DNA from: a virus
Virus record (IMG/VR): IMGVR_UViG_3300049825_000626
Span: 1-26,973 of that record
Reading direction: 5' to 3' (one strand)
Length of the DNA: 26,973 bases
Within the stretch, counting starts at the first letter, position 1; the number at the start of each line of letters is the position of its first letter. Shown piece after piece: positions 14,278-20,608 of the stretch. Below the pieces are notes generated by a model, which searched no databases, was not told the DNA's origin, and saw only the letters and a list, made by a program, of their open reading frames with translations. The position numbers and the translations under genes are program-made.

Positions 14278-14405
14278 TTTCCCGATGGTTGCGCCATCCC
14301 CATCAGCTCGGCCATGTCCTGCATGCGCTGTGCTGCTTCGGCGCGCCCTGCGGCAAGCTCCGACTTCAACTCGGCGTGCGTCATCGTTGCCCACGTCTTG
14401 CTCAT
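14178..14405 (-). CDS. Small basic protein with KPGRPAK motif; frameshift donor
   Basis: A 75-aa protein from ATG 14405 (ATGA overlap). A helical, Ala/Glu/Met-rich N-terminal part (about 8-37) is followed by SGKPGRPAKNQ, which contains an AT-hook-like GRP core, and an acidic tail (DSENEDAASGATQ). The sequence GGGAAAA lies in frame at codons 42-43 and is followed by a 9-bp stem. A fraction of ribosomes may therefore switch to -1 and replace the acidic tail with a zinc ribbon. Possible small DNA-binding or regulatory protein made in two forms. Confidence 0.6.
   Translation of the reverse strand: MSKTWATMTHAELKSELAAGRAEAAQRMQDMAELMGMAQPSGKPGRPAKNQLAAYLNGGAGQDSENEDAASGATQ
14245..14283 (-). promoter_or_regulatory. 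Predicted -1 ribosomal frameshift signal
   Basis: The minus-strand heptamer G GGA AAA (14283-14277) is in the zero frame of the 14405 gene and fits X XXY YYZ. It is followed by a 5-nt spacer (CCAGG, 14276-14272) and a perfect 9-bp stem (GCGGCCAGC 14271-14263 with GCTGGCCGC 14253-14245) with a 9-nt loop. Heptamer type, spacing and stem strength are as in known phage frameshift sites. Confidence 0.65.
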
Positions 14406-14527
14406 GACAACATCCGCCAGCGAATGAAGAAGTAGGGCGCGACGACAATGATCGCGGGCGGAAACAGCGCGCAGAGCATCCCGAGCCCCACACCGACCGC
14501 GACGTTGCACACGTCGACGAAACTCAC
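14402..14527 (-). CDS. Tiny membrane protein (41 aa)
   Basis: Starts at GTG 14527 (GTGA overlap) and ends at TGA 14402, overlapping the next ATG by 4 nt. Nearly the whole chain is hydrophobic (VAVGVGLGMLCALF, AIIVVAPYFF) with a basic RWR near the end, consistent with one or two short membrane helices. Unknown role. Confidence 0.5.
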   Translation of the reverse strand: MSFVDVCNVAVGVGLGMLCALFPPAIIVVAPYFFIRWRMLS

Positions 14528-14598
14528 GGCGTCACCGCCGCGTAGAACGCGCACGTCAGCGCGCATGCCGCCATCAGCGGCAACATAAACTTAGTCAT
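14524..14598 (-). CDS. Tiny hydrophobic peptide (24 aa)
   Basis: Starts at ATG 14598 with SD GGGAG 7 nt upstream, supplied by a start-associated sequence, and ends in GTGA overlap with the next tiny gene. The sequence is hydrophobic (MLPLMAACALTCAFYAAV). The strong start signals and 4-nt overlap argue for translation; it may be a leader peptide that couples the next genes. Confidence 0.45.
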   Translation of the reverse strand: MTKFMLPLMAACALTCAFYAAVTP

Positions 14599-14608
14599 CT
14601 AGCGTCTC

Positions 14609-14619
14609 CCTGGTTGATT
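14609..14619 (-). repeat. Start-associated sequence AATCAACCAGG
   Basis: Consensus copy preceding the 24-aa peptide gene at 14598. Confidence 0.6.
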
Positions 14620-14655
14620 TGCGTCCTGTCCATCTGCTGTCCACTAAACGAAAAC

Positions 14656-14704
14656 GTGGGCTGCGTAGCGACCGAAGATTCCCGATCCCGACCACGCAAC
14701 CCAC
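14656..14704 (-). terminator. Hairpin with T-rich tail after 14715-14918
   Basis: GTGGG-c-TGCGT (14656-14666) pairs with ACGCA-a-CCCAC (14694-14704) over ten base pairs. On the minus strand it is followed by GTTTTCGTTTAG, a plausible intrinsic terminator for the upstream gene. Confidence 0.5.
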
Positions 14705-14714
14705 AGTTGCTGTT

Positions 14715-14918
14715 TTACCCGATTTCCGCGCGAGTTAAGCCAAGCATCCGAAGCGCTTCGTCGCGCACGGTGTATTCCAGGAATCCGAACCGGTCCCACG
14801 GCGAGCGGCCCTCCGCACGGTCCGAGCGGTAGTACAGAACCGCGTTCGCTTTCTCCTCGTCGGAGAGCTTCCGGACCAACTTCGCTGCGACACTCTGAAT
14901 CTTGCTTGCGTAGGTCAT
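14715..14918 (-). CDS. Small hypothetical helical protein
   Basis: A 67-aa protein from ATG 14918 behind GGGGGG (4-5 nt spacing). The sequence is helical and charged (VAAKLVRKLSDEEKANAV, DEALRMLGLTRAEIG). It is an isolated unit: two operator-like decamers lie upstream and a terminator downstream. This suggests separate regulation by the phage repressor, as for a lysogeny or early accessory gene. Confidence 0.6.
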   Translation of the reverse strand: MTYASKIQSVAAKLVRKLSDEEKANAVLYYRSDRAEGRSPWDRFGFLEYTVRDEALRMLGLTRAEIG

Positions 14919-14940
14919 CGTTCCCCCCTGGTCTACATAT

Positions 14941-14950
14941 GACAAACGTC
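14941..14950. promoter_or_regulatory. Operator-like decamer GACAAACGTC
   Basis: Family member 23 bp upstream of the 14918 start. On the minus strand it is part of TTGACGTTTGTC, as in the control-region sites where TTGAC forms a -35-like hexamer. Confidence 0.5.
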
Positions 14951-14990
14951 AACGTCAAGGCACGAGGGCCGACATAGCAGCCCTCGCGTC

Positions 14991-15000
14991 GACATTTGTC
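14991..15000. promoter_or_regulatory. Operator-like decamer GACATTTGTC
   Basis: Second family member, 50 bp from the previous one, adjacent to the endolysin stop (14999). The minus strand reads CTGACAAATGTC. Confidence 0.45.
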
Positions 15001-15472
15001 AGCCAGGCCAACCTAGCGGCCAGCGATAGCCCAACACACGGCCGGTGTCGTAGGGCGCAATACACACGCTGTTGCGTTGATTTCCGCCCAGCACGTCAAT
15101 GTTATCGTCGGCGCGCGCGCGGACGATAAACCCGACGTGGGCTGCGTTCTTGTTCGCGTGGTCGCTGCGATCGAGCACGACGATACAGCCGAAGTGCGGC
15201 CGTTCGAGCGCCGAGCCCCATTTGAGCCAGCTCCGAGCTGCAGCGGAGCGGGTAGACCGCAGCCCTGCTTGCTCCATGCACGCGCACGCGAACGAACTGC
15301 ACCATGGAATCTCATCCGAGGTCGCTTGCAGCGTCGTGTGTCGGTGGAACGCCACGATCATCGGGTGCGCCTTCGGTCCGGACACCTCGAGGATTCCCAT
15401 GCGCTCGTACGCCTCGGCGATCTGCAGCCATGGCAACGTGTGCAGGGGCGCGTCTGTTTTTTCAGTCGGCAT
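14999..15472 (-). CDS. NlpC/P60-type endolysin (TIGR02594-like)
   Basis: A 157-aa peptidoglycan amidase or endopeptidase. Residues WCSSF with Cys58, AHVGF with His112 and GGNQ with Asn131 give the expected Cys-His-Asn triad. The upstream pattern MGILEVSGPKAHPMIVAF and the following ARSWLKWG match the TIGR02594 group of phage lysins. No signal peptide is present, so export would depend on a holin. ATG 15472 is preceded by GGAG; a longer frame upstream is a shadow. It overlaps the membrane-protein gene upstream by 11 nt, which suggests a lysis cassette. Confidence 0.8.
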   Translation of the reverse strand: MPTEKTDAPLHTLPWLQIAEAYERMGILEVSGPKAHPMIVAFHRHTTLQATSDEIPWCSSFACACMEQAGLRSTRSAAARSWLKWGSALERPHFGCIVVLDRSDHANKNAAHVGFIVRARADDNIDVLGGNQRNSVCIAPYDTGRVLGYRWPLGWPG

Positions 15473-15848
15473 AGTCACTCTCCAGTTGGTTGAGCCCATC
15501 GAACTCGATGTGGTCGCCAACGCCGAGCATCGGAAGCATCCGAGCGGGCGCGGCGATGATGCGTGTCGGCGCGCCGCCAAGCGCGTGCTCGACGATCAGC
15601 ACCATGTTTGCGACGCGCGCGAGCGCCCACAGGGCGATTGCGCCGGCTGCGACCACCACGATTACGCCAAGCAGCGCGAGCCCGAGCGCGAGGCGTCCGC
15701 CGTTGTACAGCAGCATCCCCGCGACGGCCCACAGCTGCGAACTGTTGCCGGGCGCCCGCGGCGTGGCGAACGCGTCGCCACCGCCGTGGATGTGCAGGTC
15801 ACGCCCCACGTTGATTTGCACGGGCCCATGCGAGACCCAACCTGGCAT
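15462..15848 (-). CDS. Two-helix membrane protein next to endolysin
   Basis: A 128-aa protein from ATG 15848 (SD AAGGGGG, 8 nt). GTG 15878 would add ten residues and overlap the upstream stop by 4 nt. After an unusual N-terminus (INVGRDLHIHGGGD) come two hydrophobic helices (about 45-65 and 66-95: LALLGVIVVVAAGAIALWAL), then a soluble tail. Position directly before the endolysin suggests a holin or holin partner, though the long soluble tail is atypical. Confidence 0.55.
   Translation of the reverse strand: MPGWVSHGPVQINVGRDLHIHGGGDAFATPRAPGNSSQLWAVAGMLLYNGGRLALGLALLGVIVVVAAGAIALWALARVANMVLIVEHALGGAPTRIIAAPARMLPMLGVGDHIEFDGLNQLESDYAD
15481..15494 (-). repeat. Start-associated sequence, CTCAACCAACTGGA form
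   Basis: Diverged copy carrying the GGAG Shine-Dalgarno of the endolysin gene. Confidence 0.45.
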
Positions 15849-15874
15849 GTGGTGGTCCCCCTTCGTGAGTTTGG

Positions 15875-16069
15875 TCACCACTCGATCTTCCGCCCGTTGT
15901 GCAGAGTGACCTCGTAGTGCTCGGTCGCGGCTTCGGCTGCAGCCTTCAGCTGCGCTTTCTTGCGCGGCCCGGGCTTCTTTTTCGCGCCGGCCGCCTCTTT
16001 GCGTTGCCGGTCGCGCCGTTCGTACGGCGTTTCCTTTGCGCGGCTCCAGATTGCGCCGAGGAAGCCCAT
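15875..16069 (-). CDS. Small basic hypothetical protein
   Basis: A 64-aa, Lys/Arg-rich protein from ATG 16069, sharing one base with the methyltransferase stop. It starts with a hydrophobic MGFLGAIW, then a long basic helix (KKKPGPRKKAQLKAAAEAAT) and a short beta-like tail (YEVTLHNGRKIEW). Basic composition suggests nucleic-acid binding. No family recognised. Confidence 0.55.
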   Translation of the reverse strand: MGFLGAIWSRAKETPYERRDRQRKEAAGAKKKPGPRKKAQLKAAAEAATEHYEVTLHNGRKIEW

Positions 16070-16704
16070 CAGGCCCACCACTCGACTTCCACGCCGCATG
16101 CAGCGACGCGCCCGTTGTGGGGCTTGCCTTCGGGGCGGCGCACGACGTCGATCGTGCACATGGCAGTCTGTCCACCTGTGCGGCTGCCGCTGTACTTCGG
16201 TCGTGACGAGTGAATCACGAGCCGCTTGAGGTACGCGGTCGACCACAGCCCCTCGCGGCGGTCCTTGCCTTCGAGCGTCGTCAGCGGACAGTGACACACG
16301 ACCCGCGGCGCAAATTTGAGCGCGTGCAACACGTGTGCTTCGGTCTGGCCTTTTTCAAATGGAGGGTTGAGCAGTGCTAAGTCGACGCCCGGCCAATCCT
16401 CGAACGCAGTAAAGTCAGCGCTTATGACTTCGACGCCTTCGGCGCGTGTCCACTTGGAGGCGACCCAATCGGCGTTGTCTGGGTCGATGTCGATCGCCGT
16501 AACGCGGTGTCCCGCCGCCACGAGCGGACTCACCAACGCGCCGCGCCCGGCGCTTGGCTCGAGCACGTGCAGCCGGTCATTCGCCCAGACGCGGGTTGCC
16601 CAGTTTGCGATTCGCTCCGCGAGACAGCAGTCGAGGTACCACTGCGACTTGCTCGGGTCGCATTTGTCCGGGTTCTCCGGATTCACGAGTTGAAATTCAG
16701 ACAT
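16069..16704 (-). CDS. SAM-dependent DNA methyltransferase (N6-adenine type)
   Basis: A 211-aa enzyme. Motif I LEPSAGRG is at residues 48-55, the acidic motif II in AIDIDPD (70-76) and the catalytic motif IV NPPF at 113-116, the (D/N)PPY/F signature of amino-methyltransferases acting on adenine or cytosine. A specificity domain is not obvious, as in small orphan phage methyltransferases. ATG 16704 is preceded by a consensus start-associated sequence with SD AGGGA. It could protect phage DNA from host restriction. Target sequence unknown. Confidence 0.8.
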   Translation of the reverse strand: MSEFQLVNPENPDKCDPSKSQWYLDCCLAERIANWATRVWANDRLHVLEPSAGRGALVSPLVAAGHRVTAIDIDPDNADWVASKWTRAEGVEVISADFTAFEDWPGVDLALLNPPFEKGQTEAHVLHALKFAPRVVCHCPLTTLEGKDRREGLWSTAYLKRLVIHSSRPKYSGSRTGGQTAMCTIDVVRRPEGKPHNGRVAACGVEVEWWA

Positions 16705-16873
16705 TGTTTTTCCCTGGTTGATTGGTCGCGTTGTCGTTGGCTCGTTCGAGCCGTTGCAGTGCGTTTGCCATGAGCGCGCTGAACTCACGTGCGGCGTTGA
16801 GCACTCCGGTTCCGAACGCTCGAAGGCCCACGCGGTCAAGCTCGTCCGCGAGCTCGTGGAGCGCGTTGATCAC
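16697..16873 (-). CDS. Small helical hypothetical protein
   Basis: A 58-aa protein from GTG 16873, which overlaps the RusA-like stop by 4 nt. ATG 16960 would lengthen it to 87 aa but would overlap the RusA-like gene by 91 nt. It is helical and charged (LHELADELDRVGLRAFG, FSALMANALQRLERAND). The last codons include the start-associated sequence of the methyltransferase. Confidence 0.45.
   Translation of the reverse strand: MINALHELADELDRVGLRAFGTGVLNAAREFSALMANALQRLERANDNATNQPGKNNV
16713..16723 (-). repeat. Start-associated sequence AATCAACCAGG
   Basis: Consensus copy preceding the methyltransferase gene at 16704. Confidence 0.6.
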
Positions 16874-17496
16874 TCGGACGAATGCGGTGCGCAGTGCAGC
16901 ACAATCTGAATGCCGTGAAGCCGCGGGTTCGCTGCACACTTCGCTTGTCGATAGATCCATGTCACGCCCTGTTGCTTGAGCCAGCCGTCTGCCTGTCCGA
17001 GGGTTCTCTCTACGTGCTCGCGCCACTCGTGCGGCCATCGCACATAGGCGCAAACAGCGTCGCGCACGGGCTTGAAGCACGCGCTTAGGTTGTCGTCGTC
17101 CATCTCGGTCGCCGGATTGCCTGCGCGGCTTGAGAGCCTCACGTACTCGATGCGCTTCAGTCCGGGCACACCGTTGGGCATGTAGCGCTCTATCCGTACC
17201 CCTACGCTGTCGCGTAGCTTCTCGTAATCGTTTCGCCGCGCGTAGAGCACCTTCCGCACCTGCGTTGCGCTCATCGACGGCGGCGGCACGAACTCGCGCG
17301 GCTGCGACAGGAACTCGGGCAGCTGAATCAGGTAGGAGTTGGTCCGCGGGTTGTAGCTGAAGTACTGCGAGACCAAGCACTTGACGGGCTGCGCCTTCTT
17401 CGGCTTAGCGATCGCGGGAGGCAGAGGCTTGCCCGCGATTCGGTCGCGGATTCGCTGCGCGTCCTCGGGGCTCAGCGCGTTGATGAGGCGGGTCAT
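16870..17496 (-). CDS. RusA-like Holliday-junction resolvase
   Basis: A 208-aa protein from ATG 17496 (ATGA overlap). The acidic MDDDNLSACFKPVRDAVCA at residues 132-150 matches the D-x-DN...K...DA core that binds catalytic metal in the RusA family. The region around 100-125 carries the preceding strand. It is longer than E. coli RusA (120 aa) because of an N-terminal extension of about 75 residues rich in Pro and Lys. RusA-type enzymes cut four-way junctions made during phage replication. The helicase and initiator lie upstream in the same operon. Confidence 0.7.
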   Translation of the reverse strand: MTRLINALSPEDAQRIRDRIAGKPLPPAIAKPKKAQPVKCLVSQYFSYNPRTNSYLIQLPEFLSQPREFVPPPSMSATQVRKVLYARRNDYEKLRDSVGVRIERYMPNGVPGLKRIEYVRLSSRAGNPATEMDDDNLSACFKPVRDAVCAYVRWPHEWREHVERTLGQADGWLKQQGVTWIYRQAKCAANPRLHGIQIVLHCAPHSSE

Positions 17497-17627
17497 CGGT
17501 TTACCTCGCGCGAGTCCGTGTGTTGCTTGGCCTTGCACTTCGGGCACTGCCAGAGCGTGTATTCCCAGCCCGCAGCCGTAGTTCTGCCCAGGCGTTCCAT
17601 CGGCACGCGGCACGTTTCGCAGGTCAT
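17493..17627 (-). CDS. 44-aa zinc-ribbon protein
   Basis: ATG 17627 behind GGGGG (5 nt). Two CxxC pairs (MTCETC, QCPKCKAK) separated by a beta-like stretch (GWEYTLWQ) form a textbook zinc ribbon. It overlaps both neighbours by 4 nt. It sits between the helicase block and the RusA-like gene; its role is unknown. Confidence 0.65.
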   Translation of the reverse strand: MTCETCRVPMERLGRTTAAGWEYTLWQCPKCKAKQHTDSREVNR

Positions 17628-17881
17628 CGGGTCCCCCTGCACTTGCATGGCAGCACCGACCATGTCTCAGCGCCGGTACTCGTACGGTCCACAAGCTGCT
17701 GCAGCCGCGGTTGGTCGCAGCGAACGCAGTCGACTTGCCCGCACAGGCTGTGCTCGCGCGTGTCGACGTCGCCGATCTCGACGTGCGGCGAGCGCAGCAC
17801 CGTTGTGCGTGGCAGCGCCGGGCGCAACGTCTTCGGCCGCGCGTCGTGGAGCACCTCGTGCCACTGTTCGAGCGCGCTCAT
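17624..17881 (-). CDS. Small Cys-rich hypothetical protein
   Basis: An 85-aa protein from ATG 17881 (ATGA overlap with the helicase stop). The C-terminal half has CGQVDCVRC and CKC, a likely zinc site; the N-terminus is polar with few features. Coupled to the helicase and the 44-aa zinc ribbon. Confidence 0.55.
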   Translation of the reverse strand: MSALEQWHEVLHDARPKTLRPALPRTTVLRSPHVEIGDVDTREHSLCGQVDCVRCDQPRLQQLVDRTSTGAETWSVLPCKCRGTR

Positions 17882-19158
17882 GTCCAGCCCAACTCGCTGC
17901 TAAAAGTGGTCGTCGGTGCGTCGAAGCGCATGCGCACGATGCCGGTCTGCCCCTTGCGGTTCTTCAAGAACACAGCCTCGGCTGCGTCCTTGTCGGCGTT
18001 CTGGTCGTGCACGCACTCGCGGTGCAGGCCAATGATGCGGTCGGCGTCACGCTCGATCTGCCCGCTCTGCGCGATGTCGGACATCACGGGGCGCTTGTCG
18101 CCGCGCTTGTCGCTGTCGCGGTTGGACTGCGAGAGCACGACGAACGGGATATCCAGCTCGCGGGACAGGAGCTTGAGCGCCGTCGCGATGTCGCCGATCT
18201 CTTCGAAGCGCGACTGGTAGCGCTTCCGCATGCGAATCAGCTGCAGGTAGTCCACCACGACCATGTCGAGTTGCGACTTGCGGCGCATCGCTCGGCACGC
18301 GTTGGCGAGGTCCTCGAGCACGAGCGCCGAGCAGTCGAAGATGTAGAGCGGGATGTCCGACAGCAGCCCAGCACGGTTGATCACATGCGTCGCGGTGTCG
18401 GCGCTGAGCTGGCGCGCGAACGCCTGCACCGGAACCCGTGCATCCTGGCTGAGCACGCTCACAGCCACGTCCAACGCGCTCATCTCGTAGCTGAACACCG
18501 CCGTGTGCAGCCCGGCGACCGCGTTGCTGCGTGCGACCTGCAGCGCAAACGACGTCTTGCCCATGCCGGGGCGCGCCAGGATGATCGCGAGCTCGCCGGA
18601 CGCGAACCCGCGCCAAGGCAGCGCCTTGTCGACAGGACCGATCCCGCTCGGGGCCACGATGCGTGGGGTTACCGGGCGGGCCGCCATCAGCTCGTCGATC
18701 GCCGGCTGGAGCGCCTCCCCCAGCGTCCGATGCGCCAGCTTCTGCCGCCTGCCTCCCAGGGCGGCTGTGAGCCTCTCTGAGGCGCGCTGCAAAAACTCGC
18801 CTGGGTCGGCCGACGCCGTTGCGTCCAGGCCCCAGGCGCCAACGTCGAGGCAAGCGCGGCCCAGGGTGCGAGCTTCGCCGAGCAGACGCAGCCGCTCGAG
18901 CGCGTCGCTGGCGAGGAAGGCTGCCACGAGGGTGTCACCCCGAGCAGCGCTCGCGAGCGTCGCCATGTCGAAGCTCTGCCCCGCCTGCCGGTGCAGACGC
19001 GTGACCGCCTCGAACACGCGTCGGGCGCCCTCCGCGTAGAAGTCCTCGGGCAGTAGCTCGTCGACGAGTAGCTGCCTGTGCTCGTCCATGTGCAGCGCGA
19101 GCGCGAGCACCTTGGTCTCGAGTCTGTGGTCGTGTGGCATTCCCGTTCGTTCGGTCAT
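17878..19158 (-). CDS. dnaB: DnaB-like replicative helicase
   Basis: A 426-aa protein. The N-terminal DnaB domain (about 10-130) is followed by a linker and the RecA-fold motor. Walker A is ARPGMGKT at 195-202, Walker B DMVVVDYLQLI at 298-308, and the following SQSNRDSDKRGDKRP with DIAQSGQIERDADRI corresponds to the DnaB H4/arginine-finger region. It is the phage's hexameric 5'-3' helicase. ATG 19158 lies behind a consensus start-associated sequence with SD AGGGA. The initiator gene lies immediately upstream, as in self-sufficient replication modules. Confidence 0.9.
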   Translation of the reverse strand: MTERTGMPHDHRLETKVLALALHMDEHRQLLVDELLPEDFYAEGARRVFEAVTRLHRQAGQSFDMATLASAARGDTLVAAFLASDALERLRLLGEARTLGRACLDVGAWGLDATASADPGEFLQRASERLTAALGGRRQKLAHRTLGEALQPAIDELMAARPVTPRIVAPSGIGPVDKALPWRGFASGELAIILARPGMGKTSFALQVARSNAVAGLHTAVFSYEMSALDVAVSVLSQDARVPVQAFARQLSADTATHVINRAGLLSDIPLYIFDCSALVLEDLANACRAMRRKSQLDMVVVDYLQLIRMRKRYQSRFEEIGDIATALKLLSRELDIPFVVLSQSNRDSDKRGDKRPVMSDIAQSGQIERDADRIIGLHRECVHDQNADKDAAEAVFLKNRKGQTGIVRMRFDAPTTTFSSELGWT

Positions 19159-19168
19159 TGGATTTTCC

Positions 19169-19179
19169 CTGGTTGATTG
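19169..19179 (-). repeat. Start-associated sequence AATCAACCAGG
   Basis: Consensus copy preceding the helicase gene at 19158; it fills the short gap to the initiator stop at 19181. Confidence 0.6.
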
Positions 19180-19180
19180 G

Positions 19181-20017
19181 TCAGAACTTCATGATCTGGT
19201 GAGCGAGCGGAGTCGGCGCAGCTGCTGGCTGCTGGACCGCTCGGGCGATCTGCTTGACTGGACCTGCGAGGTACTTCTGCCAACTGCGCTGCAGGTGCGG
19301 CGCGTCGACGCGTGACGGGTTCTCGCGACACCACACGTCGGCGTTCACGGCCTTGGCGACCCGCAGCCGCTCCGCCTCTGGCTTGCTGCCGATGTGCCCG
19401 TACTCGGCCGCGAACGATCCTAGGGGCGGGATGTCGAACTGGCTGCGACCGAGCAGCCCCGCCACGAAGTTGAACCCACGGAGCTGGGTGTCGAGAGCAG
19501 TCGGGGCCGCCGTGCCCGGAGAAGAAGCGGCAGCTTCTTCTCTTATCTGGTCGGGTCGGGTCGGGGGATGCGGACTCCGCAGTTTGTCCGCGCGGACAAC
19601 CGGAGCTAAGTGGTTAGAAATGATTGAGTTGTGCTCGCCAAAATCCTGCCCGTGACTTGGCGGAGTTTTGGCGGGATTCTGGCGGGATTCTGGCGGAGTT
19701 TTGGCGCGACTTTGGCGCTTCCTGTCCGCCTCCGACTCCCTTTTGGCGATCATCTCGGCAGCCGAGGGTTGGTATTTGAGCCAGTCGTGGAACTGGTAGC
19801 CCCCCTCTGCGGCGACCCAAAGTCCGCACTCGATGAGCGCTTCGGCGTCTCGTTTTCTGCCTCCAAGGGCGACGACCATCTTGCTCGGCACAAACCCGTC
19901 AGTGAGTTGCGCGGCGCACCAAGAGCCCGCGACCACCCAAAGCCCACGCGACGCCAGTGAGACGCGAATGGCTTTTGGGTGCCCGTGGAATCGGTCGTCG
20001 ACCTTGAACCAGGTCAT
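19181..20017 (-). CDS. Replication initiator/replisome organiser
   Basis: A 278-aa protein whose N-terminus (about 1-95) is the DNA-binding type domain of phage replisome organisers: WFKVDDRFHGHPK, SRGLWVVAGSWCA, FVPSKMVVALGG, YQFHDWLKYQPSA. A Lys/Arg/Gln/Pro linker (about 96-125) is encoded by an 11-bp repeat array, the probable origin. The C-terminal part (about 160-278) is helical and may contact the helicase, as with lambda O and P. It lies directly before the DnaB-like gene and one base after the stop of the preceding gene. Confidence 0.75.
   Translation of the reverse strand: MTWFKVDDRFHGHPKAIRVSLASRGLWVVAGSWCAAQLTDGFVPSKMVVALGGRKRDAEALIECGLWVAAEGGYQFHDWLKYQPSAAEMIAKRESEADRKRQSRAKTPPESRQNPAKTPPSHGQDFGEHNSIISNHLAPVVRADKLRSPHPPTRPDQIREEAAASSPGTAAPTALDTQLRGFNFVAGLLGRSQFDIPPLGSFAAEYGHIGSKPEAERLRVAKAVNADVWCRENPSRVDAPHLQRSWQKYLAGPVKQIARAVQQPAAAPTPLAHQIMKF
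19606..19650. other. AT-richer stretch beside the iterons
   Basis: The stretch from GCTAAGTGGTTAGAAATGAT onward is clearly richer in A+T than its surroundings and borders the iterons on one side. It could be the DNA-unwinding element of the predicted origin. Confidence 0.4.
19658..19723. repeat. Six 11-bp iterons, predicted replication origin
   Basis: TGGCG recurs at 19658, 19669, 19680, 19691, 19702 and 19713, exactly every 11 bp, with arms GAGTTT, GGATTC, GGATTC, GAGTTT, CGACTT, CTTCCT. Eleven is not a multiple of three, so the repeat is not a product of protein repetition. It lies inside the initiator gene, as lambda ori lies in gene O. Confidence 0.7.
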
Positions 20018-20377
20018 CTAGGAGAACATCTCCTCTTGAGCGTCCACTGCTGACAGCGGCTCGACGCGGACCGCATCCCGAGTGTCCGTCCGCCGCAGCA
20101 CCCACTCGCGCTTCTGGCCGTCGCGCTCGATCGACCACTTGCAAATGACCGAGCGGACGCCCTTCCCGGTCTCTGTCTCGAGGTTGAGTTTGGCGACGCG
20201 AGTTTTTGCGCCGTCGATCTGGTCGCCCATCGCTGACACCAGGCGCTTCTTCTCGGCCTCGAGCGCTGAGAGCTGGAACACCTCGGCGCTCAGCTCCTTG
20301 CGCAGGAGGCCAAGCTCGTGCTCTGGCAGCTCGCATGTGAGCGCAACCGTTTCGTCTGGCTTCGTTCGGTTTCCCAT
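20018..20377 (-). CDS. Phage protein with coiled coil, replication-operon leader
   Basis: A 119-aa protein from ATG 20377 behind AGGAG (8 nt). An N-terminal coiled coil (about 15-55: LRKELSAEVFQLSALEAEKK) is followed by a beta segment with VICKWSIERDGQKREWVLRR and the tail SAVDAQEEMFS. The TDTRDAVRVE...DAQEEMF ending is a pattern I have seen in conserved phage proteins of unknown function in replication operons. It is the first gene of the leftward operon that includes initiator and helicase. Confidence 0.65.
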   Translation of the reverse strand: MGNRTKPDETVALTCELPEHELGLLRKELSAEVFQLSALEAEKKRLVSAMGDQIDGAKTRVAKLNLETETGKGVRSVICKWSIERDGQKREWVLRRTDTRDAVRVEPLSAVDAQEEMFS

Positions 20378-20608
20378 TGCGTAATCTCCTGTGATTACAA
20401 ACGTATGCTTGTTGGTTTGTGGGCACGCGAACGCGGCAGAGCAGCGCGAGCGCATCAGCTGTGATGTCCTGCCGCGTTCGGTACGTGAGCCAGCACACTG
20501 ATGGCTGACCTACCCAGCGTGGCGTTTGCGCAATCGGCATCGCCGACGCGCGTTAGGCGTTGTGGGGGTAGCCCGCCTCAGCTATCCAGCTGTTCCCATG
20601 GCATGTAG
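20378..20608. other. Leader region upstream of the replication operon
   Basis: 231 bp without a convincing gene. It should contain the leader of the 20377 gene. A strong inverted repeat (20428-20480) lies in it, and a second pair (CTACCC near 20510, GGGTAG near 20566) is weaker. Confidence 0.4.
20428..20480. terminator. 12-bp inverted repeat in the replication leader
   Basis: CGAACGCGGCAG (20428-20439) and CTGCCGCGTTCG (20469-20480) pair perfectly around a 29-nt spacer. No T-run follows, so this may be an attenuator, antitermination site or structured RNA in the leader between the repressor gene and the replication operon. Confidence 0.5.

Noticed and set aside
13842-14510. Long zinc-ribbon frame starting far upstream (14493)
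   Set aside because: The N-terminal part is a shadow of the overlapping genes. The zinc ribbon is better explained by -1 frameshifting at 14277.
17518-18780. A 420-codon plus-strand open frame
   Set aside because: It is antisense to the DnaB-like helicase gene, which has clear Walker motifs. In high-GC DNA the opposite frame is often open; its translation is Arg/His/Val-rich with no domain.
19658-19723. CRISPR array
   Set aside because: The units are 11-bp direct repeats with no spacers, inside a gene; they are iteron-like.
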